From positions 24,272 through 88,271 of the forward strand of contig NZ_LOBC01000019.1 in the NCBI RefSeq assembly GCF_001583695.1: a stretch of DNA of 64,000 nt. The letters run 5' to 3'. Position 1 is the first letter of the stretch, and each line of letters begins with the position of its first letter. Below are positions 10,347 through 20,962 of this stretch, one piece after another. Under the pieces are notes generated by a model that searched no databases, was not told where the DNA came from, and worked only from the letters and a program-made list of their open reading frames with translations. Source of the stretch: Bacillus wiedmannii. GTDB taxonomy: Bacteria > Bacillota > Bacilli > Bacillales > Bacillaceae_G. Position numbers and translations under genes: made by a program.

Positions 10347-11636
10347 TTAAGCTTTTAATTTTGACATTGCAATTTCAGCCGCTGCAATCGTCGCTTCAAT
10401 ATCTGCATCACTATGTGCTGTCGATAAGAATAGACCTTCGAATTGAGATGGTGGCAAGAATACACCTTGTTCTACCATTTCACGATAGTAAGCCGCAAAG
10501 AATTCTAAGTTTGAAGATTTTGCTGCATCGTAATTAACAACTTGTTCATCTGTAAAGAAGATACCAATCATAGAACCCGCACGGTTAATATGATGCGGAA
10601 TGCCATGTTTTTCAGCCGCTTTACGTAATCCAGCTTCTAACATTTCAGCTTTACGCTCAAATTCTACATACGATTCTGGCGTTAACTGTACTAACGTTTC
10701 ATAACCTGCTGCCATTGCAAGTGGGTTACCTGATAAAGTACCTGCTTGGTAAATCGGTCCGCTCGGTGCAACTTGGCGCATAATTTCTGCTTTACCACCG
10801 TATGCTCCTACTGGTAAGCCACCACCGATTACTTTACCTAAACAAGTTAAATCAGGTGTTACACCGTAATAACCTTGTCCGCAATTATAAGCAACTCGGA
10901 ATCCTGTCATGACTTCATCAAAAATAAGCAATGCACCATTTTGCTCTGTTACTTCACGAAGACCTTCTAAAAATCCTGGTTGCGGAGGAACAACACCCAT
11001 ATTTCCTGCTACTGGTTCTACAATTATACAAGCAATATCATCACCAAATTGTTCGAAAGCGTATTTCACACTATCTAAATCGTTATACGCTACGGTAATC
11101 GTATTTTTCGCTACACCTTCTGGTACACCAGGGCTATCTGGTAAACCTAGCGTCGCCACACCAGAACCCGCTTTAATTAATAACGAATCACCATGACCGT
11201 GGTAACAACCGATGAATTTCAAAATTTTGTTACGGCCTGTATAACCACGAGCTAAACGTAGCGCACTCATTGTCGCTTCTGTTCCAGAGTTAACCATACG
11301 TACAATCTCAATTGATGGTACGCGCTCAATAACAAGTTTCGCTAATTTATTCTCAATTTCCGTTGGGGCACCGAAGCTTGTTCCTCTTTCAGCAACAGAC
11401 TTTAAAGCTTCAACAACACGATCGTTCGCATGACCATGAATTAAAGGACCCCATGATAATACGTAATCGATGTATTCATTTCCATCGATATCATATACTT
11501 TAGAACCTTTTCCGCGCTCCATAAACAACGGATTCATACCGACAGACTTAAAGGCACGAACGGGGCTATTTACGCCACCAGGCATTAAATCTTGTGCCTC
11601 TTCAAACGCCGCAATCGACTTATCAAACTTTTTCAT
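10347..11636 (-). CDS. hemL: Glutamate-1-semialdehyde 2,1-aminomutase
   Basis: PLP enzyme converting glutamate-1-semialdehyde to 5-aminolevulinate, second step of the C5 heme route; 429 aa. Seen: [20 protein letters not shown] (substrate/PLP phosphate region), [12 protein letters not shown] (PLP aspartate), and [18 protein letters not shown] with the Schiff-base lysine. It is the last gene of hemAXCDBL. Its ATG overlaps the hemB stop by one base (TAATG), which suggests translational coupling. A sequence-related paralogue (gsaB) is common elsewhere in Bacillus genomes; position identifies this one as hemL. Confidence 0.98.
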   Translation of the reverse strand: MKKFDKSIAAFEEAQDLMPGGVNSPVRAFKSVGMNPLFMERGKGSKVYDIDGNEYIDYVLSWGPLIHGHANDRVVEALKSVAERGTSFGAPTEIENKLAKLVIERVPSIEIVRMVNSGTEATMSALRLARGYTGRNKILKFIGCYHGHGDSLLIKAGSGVATLGLPDSPGVPEGVAKNTITVAYNDLDSVKYAFEQFGDDIACIIVEPVAGNMGVVPPQPGFLEGLREVTEQNGALLIFDEVMTGFRVAYNCGQGYYGVTPDLTCLGKVIGGGLPVGAYGGKAEIMRQVAPSGPIYQAGTLSGNPLAMAAGYETLVQLTPESYVEFERKAEMLEAGLRKAAEKHGIPHHINRAGSMIGIFFTDEQVVNYDAAKSSNLEFFAAYYREMVEQGVFLPPSQFEGLFLSTAHSDADIEATIAAAEIAMSKLKA

Positions 11637-12625
11637 TATTTAGCGCCTCCTTCTTGTAACCATCTTGCTGCATCTTTTGCATGATACGTAATAATTAAAT
11701 CTGCTCCTGCACGTTTCATGCTAATTAATTTTTCAAGTACAACTTCTTTTTCATTAATCCAACCATTTTGCGCTGCTGCTTTAATCATCGAATATTCACC
11801 ACTTACGTTATATGCAACGACTGGTAAATTAAAGTTATTTTTCACATCACGAACGATATCTAAGTAAGAAAGAGCTGGCTTTACAATTAAGAAATCTGCC
11901 CCTTCCATTACATCTGATTCTGCTTCACGGAATGCTTCCATACGGTTCGCTGGATCCATTTGATATGTTTTACGATCACCAAATTGCGGGGCACCGTGCG
12001 CCGCATCACGGAATGGTCCGTAAAATGCTGATGAATATTTCACAGCGTACGACATTACTGGTACGTGTCCAAAACCATTTTCATCTAATGCATGGCGAAT
12101 TGCTGTTACGAATCCGTCCATCATGTTTGATGGCGCAATAATGTCCGCTCCTGCTTTCGCCTGGCTTACAGCTGTTTTCGCAAGAACTGCAAGAGACTCG
12201 TCATTTAAAATAATACCATCTTCAATTACACCGCAATGACCATGGCTTGTGAATTGACATAAACATGTATCTGCAACTACTACTAGCTCAGGGAATTCAC
12301 CTTTAATTTGCTTAATTGCACGTTGCACAATTCCATGATCACAATATGCTGATGATCCAACTTCATCTTTTTCAGCAGGTAAACCAAATACAATAACAGA
12401 ACGAATACCTAAATCAACAACCTCTTGCATTTCAGCTTGCAATAAATCTAAAGACATTTGATATACGCCTGGCATAGAAGGCACTTCATTACGAACATTT
12501 TCTCCTTCTAATACAAAAATAGGGTAAATAAAATCTTCCGTATGTAAAAACGTTTCACGCACAAGAGCACGCATATTACCGCTTTGTCTTAAGCGACGAT
12601 GACGATTAAATTGTAAAGAGTTCAT
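11636..12625 (-). CDS. hemB: Delta-aminolevulinic acid dehydratase (porphobilinogen synthase)
   Basis: Condenses two 5-aminolevulinates to porphobilinogen; 329 aa. The zinc-type cysteine cluster is [15 protein letters not shown] (about residues 120-135). The two active-site lysines are in [14 protein letters not shown] and DFLIVKPAL. The C-terminal [12 protein letters not shown] is also characteristic. Overlaps hemL start by one base. The ATG at 12625 is about 20 bases past the hemD stop, in the order hemC-hemD-hemB. Confidence 0.99.
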   Translation of the reverse strand: MNSLQFNRHRRLRQSGNMRALVRETFLHTEDFIYPIFVLEGENVRNEVPSMPGVYQMSLDLLQAEMQEVVDLGIRSVIVFGLPAEKDEVGSSAYCDHGIVQRAIKQIKGEFPELVVVADTCLCQFTSHGHCGVIEDGIILNDESLAVLAKTAVSQAKAGADIIAPSNMMDGFVTAIRHALDENGFGHVPVMSYAVKYSSAFYGPFRDAAHGAPQFGDRKTYQMDPANRMEAFREAESDVMEGADFLIVKPALSYLDIVRDVKNNFNLPVVAYNVSGEYSMIKAAAQNGWINEKEVVLEKLISMKRAGADLIITYHAKDAARWLQEGGAK

Positions 12626-12645
12626 AGATTTCTATCCCCATTCTT

Positions 12646-13398
12646 TTATTTTATAGATTCACAAATGCATTGTAGTAATGCTTCTACAGTGTACTCTTTC
12701 GGCATAATAACATGTGGAAAATAAAGGATCGCCTCTTTTTCCGTAATAGGCCCTATACAAGCAATTGTACAGTTTTTTGTCCATTCTCTCCAGTTTGTAC
12801 CCTCAAGTAAACGAACAAAACTAGTAACAGTTGAAGGGCTTGTAAATGTAATAATGTCTACTTTCCCTACTTCTAACGCTACTATAAGCTCTTGCCTTTT
12901 CTCTACATTCTCTTTCGTACCATATACGATTAGCTCATCTAGAGAAACACCAATTTCGCGAAGTGCAACTGGAATTACATCTCTTGCTAAATTCCCTTTC
13001 GGAAATAAAATGCACTCGTTTCCACTTAGTCTTTTTACAAACTCTTCTGCAAATACTTCTGCAACAAATGAAGTTGGAACGAAGTCCACTTGATAGCCCC
13101 GCTTTTCTAACTCTAACCTTGTTTTCACGCCTACTGCAGCAATTTTAGTCTTTGCGGGTAGCTTCTTTCTCAAGCTATCTAGAAAAAAAGCTACCCCATT
13201 TTTACTCGTAAAAATAACCCAGTCATACGAATGCAGCTGCCCTGCTATATGTTGAATTTGCCTATGAGACATACCTTCCATACGCAAAAGCGGAATTTCC
13301 AATGGAATTCCGCTCTTTTCTTTCACCGCTACACTCATTTGTTTCGCTTGATGCTGGGCACGTGTAATTAATACCGTTTTGCCAGCGAGAGCGTTCAT
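12646..13398 (-). CDS. hemD: Uroporphyrinogen-III synthase
   Basis: Closes and rearranges hydroxymethylbilane to uroporphyrinogen III; 250 aa. The family is poorly conserved, but typical segments are present: VLITRAQHQAKQ at the N-terminus, DWVIFTSKNGVAFFLD, VGVKTRLELEKRGY, and DIITFTSPSTVTSFVRLL with ACIGPITEKEA. It lies two bases from hemC, so it is tightly coupled in the heme operon, which strengthens the call. Confidence 0.96.
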   Translation of the reverse strand: MNALAGKTVLITRAQHQAKQMSVAVKEKSGIPLEIPLLRMEGMSHRQIQHIAGQLHSYDWVIFTSKNGVAFFLDSLRKKLPAKTKIAAVGVKTRLELEKRGYQVDFVPTSFVAEVFAEEFVKRLSGNECILFPKGNLARDVIPVALREIGVSLDELIVYGTKENVEKRQELIVALEVGKVDIITFTSPSTVTSFVRLLEGTNWREWTKNCTIACIGPITEKEAILYFPHVIMPKEYTVEALLQCICESIK

Positions 13399-13400
13399 AT

Positions 13401-14330
13401 TTATTGTTGCCCCTTATTTGCAGCAAGAATGAGTTCTTTGGCGCCTTGTTTAATTAAACGGTCCGCAGCCTCTAATCCTACTTCCTCTGGATTAGTTCCT
13501 ACTACTGTCTCTTTCAATAAAATAGAACCGTCCATAGAACCGACAAGAGCTGTTAATTCGATTGCATCATTTTCTGTAAGAGTTGCATATCCAGCGATTG
13601 GAACTTGGCAGCCACCTTCAAGTTTATGAAGAAATACTCGTTCTGCCGCCACTGTTCTTTCTGTTACTGCATCATTCATATGCGCTAACAACTGTAGTAA
13701 ATCCTTATCATCCTCACGACATTCAATCGCTAATGCACCTTGTCCTACAGCAGGTACACATAACGTCTCATCTAAATGTTCTGTAATAACTTCATTATCC
13801 CAGCCCATTCTTTGTAATCCAGCTGTTGCTAAAATGATTGCATCGTAATCTTCTTCTTGTAATTTACGTAAACGTGTATCGATATTTCCTCGAATCCACT
13901 TCACTTGTAAATCTGGTCTCGCAGCTAATAATTGTGCACTGCGTCTTAAACTACTCGTACCTAAAATAGCGCCTTCTGCTAACTCTTTAAACGATGCTCC
14001 GCTTTTTGAGATAAAAGCATCACGAGGGTCAACACGCTTCGGTGTACAACCAATCATTAATCCTTCTGGAAGTACGGCCGGCATATCTTTCATACTATGT
14101 ACAGCCATATCAATTTCTTTCGTAAGTAACGCATGTTCAATCTCTTTAACAAACAAGCCTTTTCCGCCTACTTTTGAAAGAGTAACATCTAAAATAACAT
14201 CACCTTTTGTGACGATTTCTTTCACTTCAAATTCATATGGTAAACCTAGTGCTTTTAACTGATCAATAAACCAGTTTGTTTGCGTTAATGCTAATTTACT
14301 CTTTCGTGACCCTACAATAATTTTGCGCAT
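13401..14330 (-). CDS. hemC: Hydroxymethylbilane synthase (porphobilinogen deaminase)
   Basis: Polymerises four porphobilinogens; 309 aa. The N-terminal signature [15 protein letters not shown], the arginine-rich [22 protein letters not shown], and the dipyrromethane-cofactor cysteine in [13 protein letters not shown] (near residue 241) are all present. Follows hemX by 15 bases and abuts hemD. Confidence 0.99.
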   Translation of the reverse strand: MRKIIVGSRKSKLALTQTNWFIDQLKALGLPYEFEVKEIVTKGDVILDVTLSKVGGKGLFVKEIEHALLTKEIDMAVHSMKDMPAVLPEGLMIGCTPKRVDPRDAFISKSGASFKELAEGAILGTSSLRRSAQLLAARPDLQVKWIRGNIDTRLRKLQEEDYDAIILATAGLQRMGWDNEVITEHLDETLCVPAVGQGALAIECREDDKDLLQLLAHMNDAVTERTVAAERVFLHKLEGGCQVPIAGYATLTENDAIELTALVGSMDGSILLKETVVGTNPEEVGLEAADRLIKQGAKELILAANKGQQ

Positions 14331-14345
14331 AATTCTCTCTCCTCA

Positions 14346-15179
14346 TTATAAATACCAAAAGTGGAAGTTGGATAAACTGCTTAATAGAAAAATATTGATT
14401 AGCATTACGAGAAATGCTCCGATGTTCCACTGCACGATTTTCTTCCCTTGCAACACATCTGCCACTCGTAAATATAGGCCAGCACAATATACAAATAGAA
14501 CGACAAAAGACCCGATCACTTTCGTATCATACCAATGGAAATTGTCCAATTTCGTATATCCCCATATGCATCCTAATAAAATAGCTAGTAAGAAAAATGG
14601 AACAGAAAATAAATTTAATCCGTAAGACATCGATTCTAACTTCGGCAAATTCCCTAACCTTCTTAATCTCGCATTCCATTTTTTCTTTTTTAATAGGCGA
14701 TATTGCAATAAATACATAATAGAAAAAATGAACGATACAGTGAAAGTTGCATAAGAAATAATAGCCATACCGACATGTACATATACAAGTTCTGAAACTA
14801 ATTGCTCTGCCAGTACCGGCGACATCTTTCCGAGCGGTGTAAAAATAGAAAAAGCGCTTACGCCAAATGCGACAACATTTGTAAAAAAGACTAAAAAGTC
14901 AATTCTCATAAACCGATTAATGACTAACGACATCGTAATCAATAGCCAAACATAAAAATAAATCCCTGATAATAAAGTTAATATAGGGTTCGTTTCTGAA
15001 TCTGTAGCCCTGAGTAACATAAAGATAGACTGCAGAACCCATACAATTGAAAGTAACCAAAAAGCAAATCGGTTCGCCTTTCGGTTACTTTGGAAATAAT
15101 CTATAAAATATAAACTAATGCTACAAGCATATAAAATAATTGCAATATGATAAATAATACTGTTATTTAAAAAACTCAT
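14346..15179 (-). CDS. hemX: HemX, integral membrane protein of the cytochrome c assembly family
   Basis: A 277-residue membrane protein with about eight hydrophobic segments and the CcmC/CcsA-type family look (MAIISYATFTVSFIFS; LGCIWGYTKL tryptophan-rich region). In B. subtilis HemX lowers the steady-state amount of HemA. I start at ATG 15179 because GGAAGGATG precedes it; the in-frame upstream ATG at 15224 lies inside the end of hemA and lacks a good site. Located between hemA and hemC as in other Bacillus. Confidence 0.93.
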   Translation of the reverse strand: MSFLNNSIIYHIAIILYACSISLYFIDYFQSNRKANRFAFWLLSIVWVLQSIFMLLRATDSETNPILTLLSGIYFYVWLLITMSLVINRFMRIDFLVFFTNVVAFGVSAFSIFTPLGKMSPVLAEQLVSELVYVHVGMAIISYATFTVSFIFSIMYLLQYRLLKKKKWNARLRRLGNLPKLESMSYGLNLFSVPFFLLAILLGCIWGYTKLDNFHWYDTKVIGSFVVLFVYCAGLYLRVADVLQGKKIVQWNIGAFLVMLINIFLLSSLSNFHFWYL

Positions 15180-15196
15180 CCGATCATCCTTCCAAA

Positions 15197-16531
15197 TTAT
15201 AAAGATGGAACGGATGGTGTCCACGCTCTTTTATGTTCTACTTCTTCCGCACAACTCTCTACATCTTCCATTTCTAAGTCAAAAATCTTTGCAAATAACG
15301 CTAATTTTTCGTCTGCTCCCTCTTCAGCAGCTATTTCTTTAGCTACTAAAATTGGGTCTTTCAATAATTGATTAATAATACTTTTCGTATGCTTACTAAT
15401 TACTTTTCTCTCACGATCACTAAGATTCGGTATTTTTCGTTCCAAGCTTTCCATCGTTTCACTTTGGATAGCAAGTGCCTTATCACGAAGAGCTGCTATT
15501 AACGGAACAACACCAAGTGTACTTAACCACGTTTTAAATAAAACAATTTCCTCTTCAATCATAAATTGAATTTTCTCTGCTTCTTTCAAACGCTCAGCAC
15601 GATTTGCTTCCACTACTCCTTGCAAATCATCAATGTCATATAAGAAAGAACCTTCTAGTTCATCAATCGCTGGATCAATATCACGTGGCACTGCAATATC
15701 CACCATAAATAACGGACGACCAGAGCGCATTTTCTCTACCTTTGTCATCATCTCTTTCGTAATGACATATTCAGATGCACCAGTTGAACTAATTAAAATA
15801 TCTGCTTCTAATAATGCACATTGCAATTCACTTAAAGGCTTTGCATGTCCCATATATTTCTCAGCCATTACTTCCGCTTTCGTAAACGTCCTATTCATGA
15901 CTGTTACTTTTCGAGCACCGCTTCCATATAAGTTTTGCAGTGCCAGTTCACCCATCTTACCAGCACCAAGAATAAGCACATGACAATCTGTTAACTCACC
16001 AAATATTTTCTTTCCAAGCTCAACAGCAGCATAACTAACAGACATCGCACTTTCACCAATCGTCGTTTCTGAGTGCGCACGTTTCGCTAACGTAACCACC
16101 TGCTTAAACAACTCATTAAAAATTGTGCCTGTCGCTTTTACTTGTTGCGCTTCTAAAAAGCTATCTTTTATTTGGCCTAAAATCTGTGTTTCTCCAACTA
16201 CCATAGAATCTAAACCGCACGTCACGCGGAATAAATGATCTATTGCACCGTCTTGTTCAAAAATAGTTAAATATGGTGCGACTTCTTCTATTTCAAGCTG
16301 AAACCAATCAGCTAAAAACTTCTTAATATAATACCGTCCCGTGTGTAATTGATCGACAACAGCGTAAATCTCAGTGCGATTACAAGTTGATACAATGACA
16401 TTCTCTAACACGCTCTTTTGATTTTGTAATGTAGTCATTGCTTGCTCTAGCTCTGCTGCCTGAAATGTGAGTTTCTCACGAAATTCTACAGGGGCTGTTC
16501 GATAATTTACACTAACAACAAGAATATGCAC
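15197..16531 (-). CDS. hemA: Glutamyl-tRNA reductase
   Basis: NADPH-dependent reduction of glutamyl-tRNA to glutamate-1-semialdehyde, the committed heme step; 444 aa. Catalytic cysteine lies in [14 protein letters not shown] (about residue 50), the domain after it has [15 protein letters not shown], the NADPH fold has [14 protein letters not shown], and a C-terminal dimerisation helix ends the protein. First gene of hemAXCDBL. A perfect PerR-type box lies about 160 bases upstream, fitting known PerR control of this operon in B. subtilis. Confidence 0.98.
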   Translation of the reverse strand: MHILVVSVNYRTAPVEFREKLTFQAAELEQAMTTLQNQKSVLENVIVSTCNRTEIYAVVDQLHTGRYYIKKFLADWFQLEIEEVAPYLTIFEQDGAIDHLFRVTCGLDSMVVGETQILGQIKDSFLEAQQVKATGTIFNELFKQVVTLAKRAHSETTIGESAMSVSYAAVELGKKIFGELTDCHVLILGAGKMGELALQNLYGSGARKVTVMNRTFTKAEVMAEKYMGHAKPLSELQCALLEADILISSTGASEYVITKEMMTKVEKMRSGRPLFMVDIAVPRDIDPAIDELEGSFLYDIDDLQGVVEANRAERLKEAEKIQFMIEEEIVLFKTWLSTLGVVPLIAALRDKALAIQSETMESLERKIPNLSDRERKVISKHTKSIINQLLKDPILVAKEIAAEEGADEKLALFAKIFDLEMEDVESCAEEVEHKRAWTPSVPSL

Positions 16532-16689
16532 GCAGCATGTCCCCCTTCACCCGTTTTATCACTTTATCTACTATCATAATACAACTTTCCTCTTATGAAT
16601 CTGACAATCGTGTGAACAACCGATTATTTTTTATTTATTCTCCGTATGTAATAAAGGAGATTCAGTAAAACTAATAAAGACTTCCTACT

Positions 16690-16704
16690 TTATAATGATT
16701 ATAA
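16690..16704. promoter_or_regulatory. PerR box upstream of hemA
   Basis: TTATAATGATTATAA is an exact match to the B. subtilis PerR consensus TTATAATnATTATAA (7-1-7 inverted repeat). It lies between hemA (minus) and ohrR (plus), nearer the hemA side. hemAXCDBL is a known PerR target in B. subtilis. The remaining intergenic sequence from 16532 to 16868 shows a small inverted repeat ATGGAA-ACTA-TTCCAT (16755-16770) and nothing else I can name. Confidence 0.85.
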
Positions 16705-16868
16705 ATTAATAACTCTATTTGTACGTTACCAAAAAAAGCCCTCATAATCAAGTGATGGAAACTATTCCATATGAATTATAACATCATCTTTCCTATCTTC
16801 TTTCATCATGAAGGAAAATATGTATGATTGTTCCAAATTGTAGCACAAACTTTCTCAATACAATGTAT

Positions 16869-16897
16869 TTGACATTGTATTTCTTTTTCGTTATATT
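16869..16897 (+). promoter_or_regulatory. Sigma-A promoter of ohrR-ohr
   Basis: TTGACA (16869-16874), 17-bp spacer, TATATT (16892-16897). Expected start near 16904, just ahead of the OhrR operator. Confidence 0.85.
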
Positions 16898-16909
16898 GGT
16901 TTTACAAAA

Positions 16910-16929
16910 TTAAATTGTGCACAACTTAA
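16910..16929. promoter_or_regulatory. Probable OhrR operator
   Basis: TTAAATTGTGCACAACTTAA is a near-perfect palindrome centred at 16919/16920 and covering roughly +6 to +25 of the ohrR transcript. It resembles the AT-rich inverted repeat bound by OhrR of B. subtilis. Binding here would block transcription of ohrR itself and the linked ohr. Confidence 0.75.
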
Positions 16930-16946
16930 TTAGGAAGGAGTTATGT

Positions 16947-17399
16947 ATGACAGAGAATTCTTTACATCTAGATAACCAACTTTGTTTTTCTATTTACGCC
17001 TGTTCTAAAGAAGTTACCCGCTTTTATCGACCATATTTAGAAGAGATGGGTATTACGTATCCCCAGTACATTACTTTACTCGTACTATGGGAGCAAGATG
17101 GACTAACAGTAAAAGAAATTGGAGAACGTCTATTTTTAGATTCCGGTACGTTAACACCTATGTTAAAACGAATGGAATCATTAACACTTGTAAAACGCGT
17201 TCGTTCCAAAGAAGATGAGCGCAAAGTTTGTATTAAATTAACAGAACAAGGTAAAGATTTAAAAGAAAAGGCTTGTTCATTGCCGACAACAATGGCAACA
17301 AATTTAGGAATTACAGAACAAGAATATCGTTCTTTATTAATTCAATTAAATAAACTAATTGAAACAATGAAAACAATTAATGATAGAAAAGGGGAATAA
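16947..17399 (+). CDS. ohrR: OhrR, MarR-family organic peroxide sensor
   Basis: A 150-residue MarR-family repressor. The N-terminal NQLCFSIYACSKEV carries the single reactive cysteine (Cys13, equivalent to Cys15 of B. subtilis OhrR). The winged-helix region reads GITYPQYITLLVLWEQDGLTVKEIG and LDSGTLTPMLKRME, very close to B. subtilis OhrR. Extra cysteines occur at KVCIKL and KACSL. Start ATG at 16947 is chosen for AGGAAGGAG before it; the ATG at 16917 lies within the operator. Stop is two bases before ohr, so they form an operon. Confidence 0.94.
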   Translation: MTENSLHLDNQLCFSIYACSKEVTRFYRPYLEEMGITYPQYITLLVLWEQDGLTVKEIGERLFLDSGTLTPMLKRMESLTLVKRVRSKEDERKVCIKLTEQGKDLKEKACSLPTTMATNLGITEQEYRSLLIQLNKLIETMKTINDRKGE

Positions 17400-17401
17400 A
17401 C

Positions 17402-17818
17402 ATGGATAAATTATATACTGCTTCAGTAACTGCTACAGGTGGAAGAAACGGAAGAGTAATTTCAGATGATGGCATATTAAATCTTGATGTAAAAATGCCG
17501 AAAGCACTAGGTGGTGCAGGCGGAGAGGCAACGAATCCAGAACAACTATTTGCTGCTGGTTATGCCGCTTGTTTTGATAGTGCATTACAACTTGTCATTC
17601 GTACAAAACGTGTGAAAGTAGAAAGTACAGAAGTAACTGCTCACGTTTCTATCGGAAAAGATACAGATGGTGGTTTCGGCCTATCTGCTGTACTTGATGT
17701 ACACGTTGCTGGCGTCTCTCATGCCGAAGCACAAGAACTTGTAGAAGCCGCTCACGGTGTATGTCCTTATTCGAAAGCAACAAGAGGTAATATCGAGGTT
17801 ACATTAAACGTAAGATAA
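17402..17818 (+). CDS. ohr: Organic hydroperoxide resistance protein Ohr
   Basis: Thiol peroxidase of the OsmC/Ohr family that reduces organic hydroperoxides using two cysteines; 138 aa, standard length. The peroxidatic cysteine is in AAGYAACFDSAL and the resolving one in GVCPYSKATRGN. The N-terminal MDKLYTASVTATGGRNG matches Ohr proteins. Directly downstream of ohrR and most likely derepressed by organic peroxides. B. subtilis has two (ohrA, ohrB); I cannot say which subtype this is closer to, but the ohrR linkage suggests the OhrR-controlled one. Confidence 0.97.
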   Translation: MDKLYTASVTATGGRNGRVISDDGILNLDVKMPKALGGAGGEATNPEQLFAAGYAACFDSALQLVIRTKRVKVESTEVTAHVSIGKDTDGGFGLSAVLDVHVAGVSHAEAQELVEAAHGVCPYSKATRGNIEVTLNVR

Positions 17819-17835
17819 AAAAATTTAGTAAATAA

Positions 17836-17867
17836 AAAAAACGCGCGACATTCGTCACGCGTTTTTT
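17836..17867. terminator. Bidirectional terminator between ohr and ysxC
   Basis: AAAAAACGCG and CGCGTTTTTT arms enclosing a second small pair (CGA/TCG). It serves the converging ohr (plus) and ysxC (minus). The ysxC stop codon and last codons are part of the hairpin. Confidence 0.9.
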
Positions 17868-18451
17868 GTTTTTGTCATTCTATGAATTGCCTTCCACGCT
17901 TCTTCTTTTCCAAGTCCTGTTTCAGAAGAGAATAGAACGATTTCATCGCCAATTTCAACAGCAAGCGTTTCTTTTACAACTTTTAAATGCTTTTGCCATT
18001 TCCCTTTCGGAATTTTATCGGCTTTCGTCGCAATAATAATTGTTGGGATTTCATAATGTTTTAAGAAATCATACATCATCACGTCATCATTTGTTGGTTG
18101 GTGACGTAAATCAACTACTAATACAGCTGCGTCTAATTGCTCACGCGTTGTAAAGTAAGTCTCAATCATCTTGCCCCATGCTGCGCGCTCTGTTTTAGAT
18201 ACTTTCGCATATCCATAACCTGGAACGTCAACAAAATGCATCATCTCATTGATTAAGAAAAAGTTCAACGTTTGCGTTTTCCCTGGTTTAGAAGAAATAC
18301 GTACTAACTTTTTACGATTTAAAATTTTATTAATAAAGGAAGACTTCCCGACATTTGAACGACCTGCTAATGCAATTTCTGGTAAATCACTGTCTGGATA
18401 TTGTTCTGGTTTAACAGCACTAATTACAATATCTGCTTTTGTTACTTTCAT
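17855..18451 (-). CDS. ysxC: Ribosome-assembly GTPase YsxC/EngB
   Basis: Essential GTPase of the YihA/EngB family needed for late 50S subunit assembly; 198 aa. G1 is [12 protein letters not shown], switch G2 near GKTQTLNF, G3 is [10 protein letters not shown]4 is TKADK, G5 is FSSETGLG. Its ATG overlaps the lonA stop (ATGA, 4 bases), indicating coupled translation from the lonA-ysxC message. Confidence 0.97.
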   Translation of the reverse strand: MKVTKADIVISAVKPEQYPDSDLPEIALAGRSNVGKSSFINKILNRKKLVRISSKPGKTQTLNFFLINEMMHFVDVPGYGYAKVSKTERAAWGKMIETYFTTREQLDAAVLVVDLRHQPTNDDVMMYDFLKHYEIPTIIIATKADKIPKGKWQKHLKVVKETLAVEIGDEIVLFSSETGLGKEEAWKAIHRMTKTKNA

Positions 18452-20778
18452 TGTTTCACTCCTACTAATGCGTGCTCCAATACTTCATCTAAATGAGATG
18501 CAAGCACAAACGTAAGGTTTTCTTTTACGCTTTCTGGAATATCATCTAAATCTTTCTCGTTTTCTGCTGGCAAAATAATTTTTGTTAAGCCTGCGCGGTG
18601 AGCACTTAATGTTTTTTCTTTTAAACCACCAATTGGTAATACACGACCACGAAGTGTAATTTCACCTGTCATCCCCACTTCTTTACTTACAGGAATACCT
18701 GTTAGCGCAGAAATAAGTGCCGTTGCCATCGTAATACCTGCTGACGGTCCATCTTTTGGAACTGCTCCTTCTGGAACATGAATATGAATATCATTTTTCT
18801 CATGGAAATTCGGATCAATCTGAAGCTCTTCTGCACGAGAACGAATATAGCTAAACGCTGCTTGTGCGGATTCTTTCATAACATCCCCAAGTTTACCCGT
18901 TAAAATTAATTTCCCTTTACCTGGCGCTACAGACACTTCAATCGCAAGTGTATCACCGCCCGCTGCTGTATACGCTAACCCTGTTGCCATACCAACTTGG
19001 TCTGTTTTTTCGGCTTGCCCATAACGGAATATGTGCTTACCAAGTAAATCAACAATGTTTTTCTCTGTTACTACAATACGCTTGCGTTCTGCTGTAACGA
19101 TAATTTTTGCTGCTTTACGACAAACTTTTGCGATTTGACGCTCTAGCGTACGAACACCGGCCTCACGTGTATAATAACGAATAATTTCAAGAAGTGCTTC
19201 ATCACGTACTTGTAAATTACCTTTTCGTAAGCCATGCTCTTTTAATTGTTTCGGCAATAAATGTTCACGGGCAATGTGAACTTTTTCAAGTTCTGTATAG
19301 CCAGCAATCGAAATAATTTCCATACGGTCAAGCAACGGACCTGGAACACTTGAAAGTGTATTCGCAGTTGCTACAAACATAACTTTCGATAGATCATACG
19401 GTTCTTCAATGTAATGATCACTGAAGTTATGGTTTTGCTCTGGGTCTAACACTTCAAGTAATGCTGCTGATGGATCTCCACGGAAGTCGTTAGACATTTT
19501 ATCAATCTCATCTAATAAAAAGACTGGATTAACTGTTTTCGCCTTTTTCATACCTTGAATAATGCGTCCTGGCATCGCTCCAACATACGTACGACGGTGA
19601 CCACGAATTTCAGATTCATCACGTACACCACCAAGGGATACACGGACAAAATTACGATTTAATGATGTTGCAATCGAACGCGCTAACGAAGTTTTCCCGA
19701 CCCCAGGAGGTCCTACTAAGCAAAGGATAGGTCCTTTTAATGAATTCGTTAACTTCTGCACAGCTAAATATTCCAGTACGCGCTCTTTCACTTTCTCAAG
19801 ACCGTAATGATCTTTGTTCAAAATCTCTTCAGAATGAGCAAGATCAATCATATCTTCTGTCGCTTCTGTCCACGGAAGTGCTAATAACCAATCCATATAA
19901 TTACGAATAACACCGCTCTCCGCAGAACTTGCTGGTAACTTTTCATAACGGTCTAATTCTTTCAGTGCAGCCTTCATTGTTTCTTCAGGCATTCCTGATT
20001 GTTCAATTTTCTCACGAAGTTCTTCAACTTCCCCGCCCTTACCTTCTTTATCACCAAGTTCAGTTTGAATCGCCTTCATTTGCTCACGTAAGAAATATTC
20101 TTTTTGCGTGCGCTCCATTGAACGTTTCACTTTTTGTCCAATTTTCTTTTCTAAACTAAGTAACTCTTGTTCATCTTGAATAATTGAAATAAGTGTATGT
20201 AATCGTTCCTTCACAGATACAATCTCTAAGATTTCTTGTTTCTGCTTCGTTTTAATCGGCAAGTGAGAAGCAATTAAATCAGCTAATCTTCCTGGCTCTT
20301 CCACATCAGCTACCGTTGCAAATGTTTCATTTGAAACTTTTTTCGAAACTTTAATATATTGTTCGAAATGCTCCAGTAATGTACGCATAAGAGCTTTCTC
20401 TTCTAGATCATCTTCCACTTCTTCCGTTACCGTTTTGATAGAAACCTGCACTACATTCTCTTCTTCGATAAACTCTACTACTTCAGCTCTATGTAAACCC
20501 TCTACAAGGACACGAAGCGTACCGTTCGGCAATTTTAACATTTGCTTCACTTTCGCCACTGTACCTACACTATATATGTCATCTTCTTTCGGATCATCGA
20601 TATTCATTTCTTTTTGCATCGCTAAAAAGATGATATTTTCATCCATTGCCGCCTGCTCTAGTGCTTGTATCGATTTATCACGTCCTACATCAAGATGCAG
20701 AACCATCGTTGGATATACGAGAACGCCTCTTAATGGTAGGAGGGGTACGATTCTTTCATTCGTATTCATACTAGACAT
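18448..20778 (-). CDS. lonA: ATP-dependent protease Lon (LonA)
   Basis: Homohexameric AAA+ serine protease; 776 aa. N-terminal substrate domain starts [22 protein letters not shown], Walker A is [13 protein letters not shown], Walker B is [11 protein letters not shown], and the catalytic serine sits in [15 protein letters not shown] with the lysine further along ([12 protein letters not shown]). I start at ATG 20778 behind GGAGGTG; the longer reading from 20811 adds 11 residues lacking conservation. Followed by ysxC with a 4-base overlap. Confidence 0.98.
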   Translation of the reverse strand: MSSMNTNERIVPLLPLRGVLVYPTMVLHLDVGRDKSIQALEQAAMDENIIFLAMQKEMNIDDPKEDDIYSVGTVAKVKQMLKLPNGTLRVLVEGLHRAEVVEFIEEENVVQVSIKTVTEEVEDDLEEKALMRTLLEHFEQYIKVSKKVSNETFATVADVEEPGRLADLIASHLPIKTKQKQEILEIVSVKERLHTLISIIQDEQELLSLEKKIGQKVKRSMERTQKEYFLREQMKAIQTELGDKEGKGGEVEELREKIEQSGMPEETMKAALKELDRYEKLPASSAESGVIRNYMDWLLALPWTEATEDMIDLAHSEEILNKDHYGLEKVKERVLEYLAVQKLTNSLKGPILCLVGPPGVGKTSLARSIATSLNRNFVRVSLGGVRDESEIRGHRRTYVGAMPGRIIQGMKKAKTVNPVFLLDEIDKMSNDFRGDPSAALLEVLDPEQNHNFSDHYIEEPYDLSKVMFVATANTLSSVPGPLLDRMEIISIAGYTELEKVHIAREHLLPKQLKEHGLRKGNLQVRDEALLEIIRYYTREAGVRTLERQIAKVCRKAAKIIVTAERKRIVVTEKNIVDLLGKHIFRYGQAEKTDQVGMATGLAYTAAGGDTLAIEVSVAPGKGKLILTGKLGDVMKESAQAAFSYIRSRAEELQIDPNFHEKNDIHIHVPEGAVPKDGPSAGITMATALISALTGIPVSKEVGMTGEITLRGRVLPIGGLKEKTLSAHRAGLTKIILPAENEKDLDDIPESVKENLTFVLASHLDEVLEHALVGVKQ

Positions 20779-20900
20779 AGCACCTCCATAATAAATTAAA
20801 CTCCTGTTCAACTATTTTATATTACAATACATCTAGATGCAATTGCAGAGATTTTCCGCAATTGTAAATCCCTCGTTTTTTCTCCCTTTTAAAAAGGAAA

Positions 20901-20938
20901 AAAGACTCCGCTTAAGCATACAAACTTAAACGAAGTCT
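20901..20938 (-). terminator. Terminator after lonB
   Basis: Arms GACTCCGCTTAAG / CTTAAACGAAGTC with an 8-base loop and TTTTTTCC on the minus strand. Confidence 0.85.
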
Positions 20939-20962
20939 GGCAAATTTTATTATCGTTCATTC

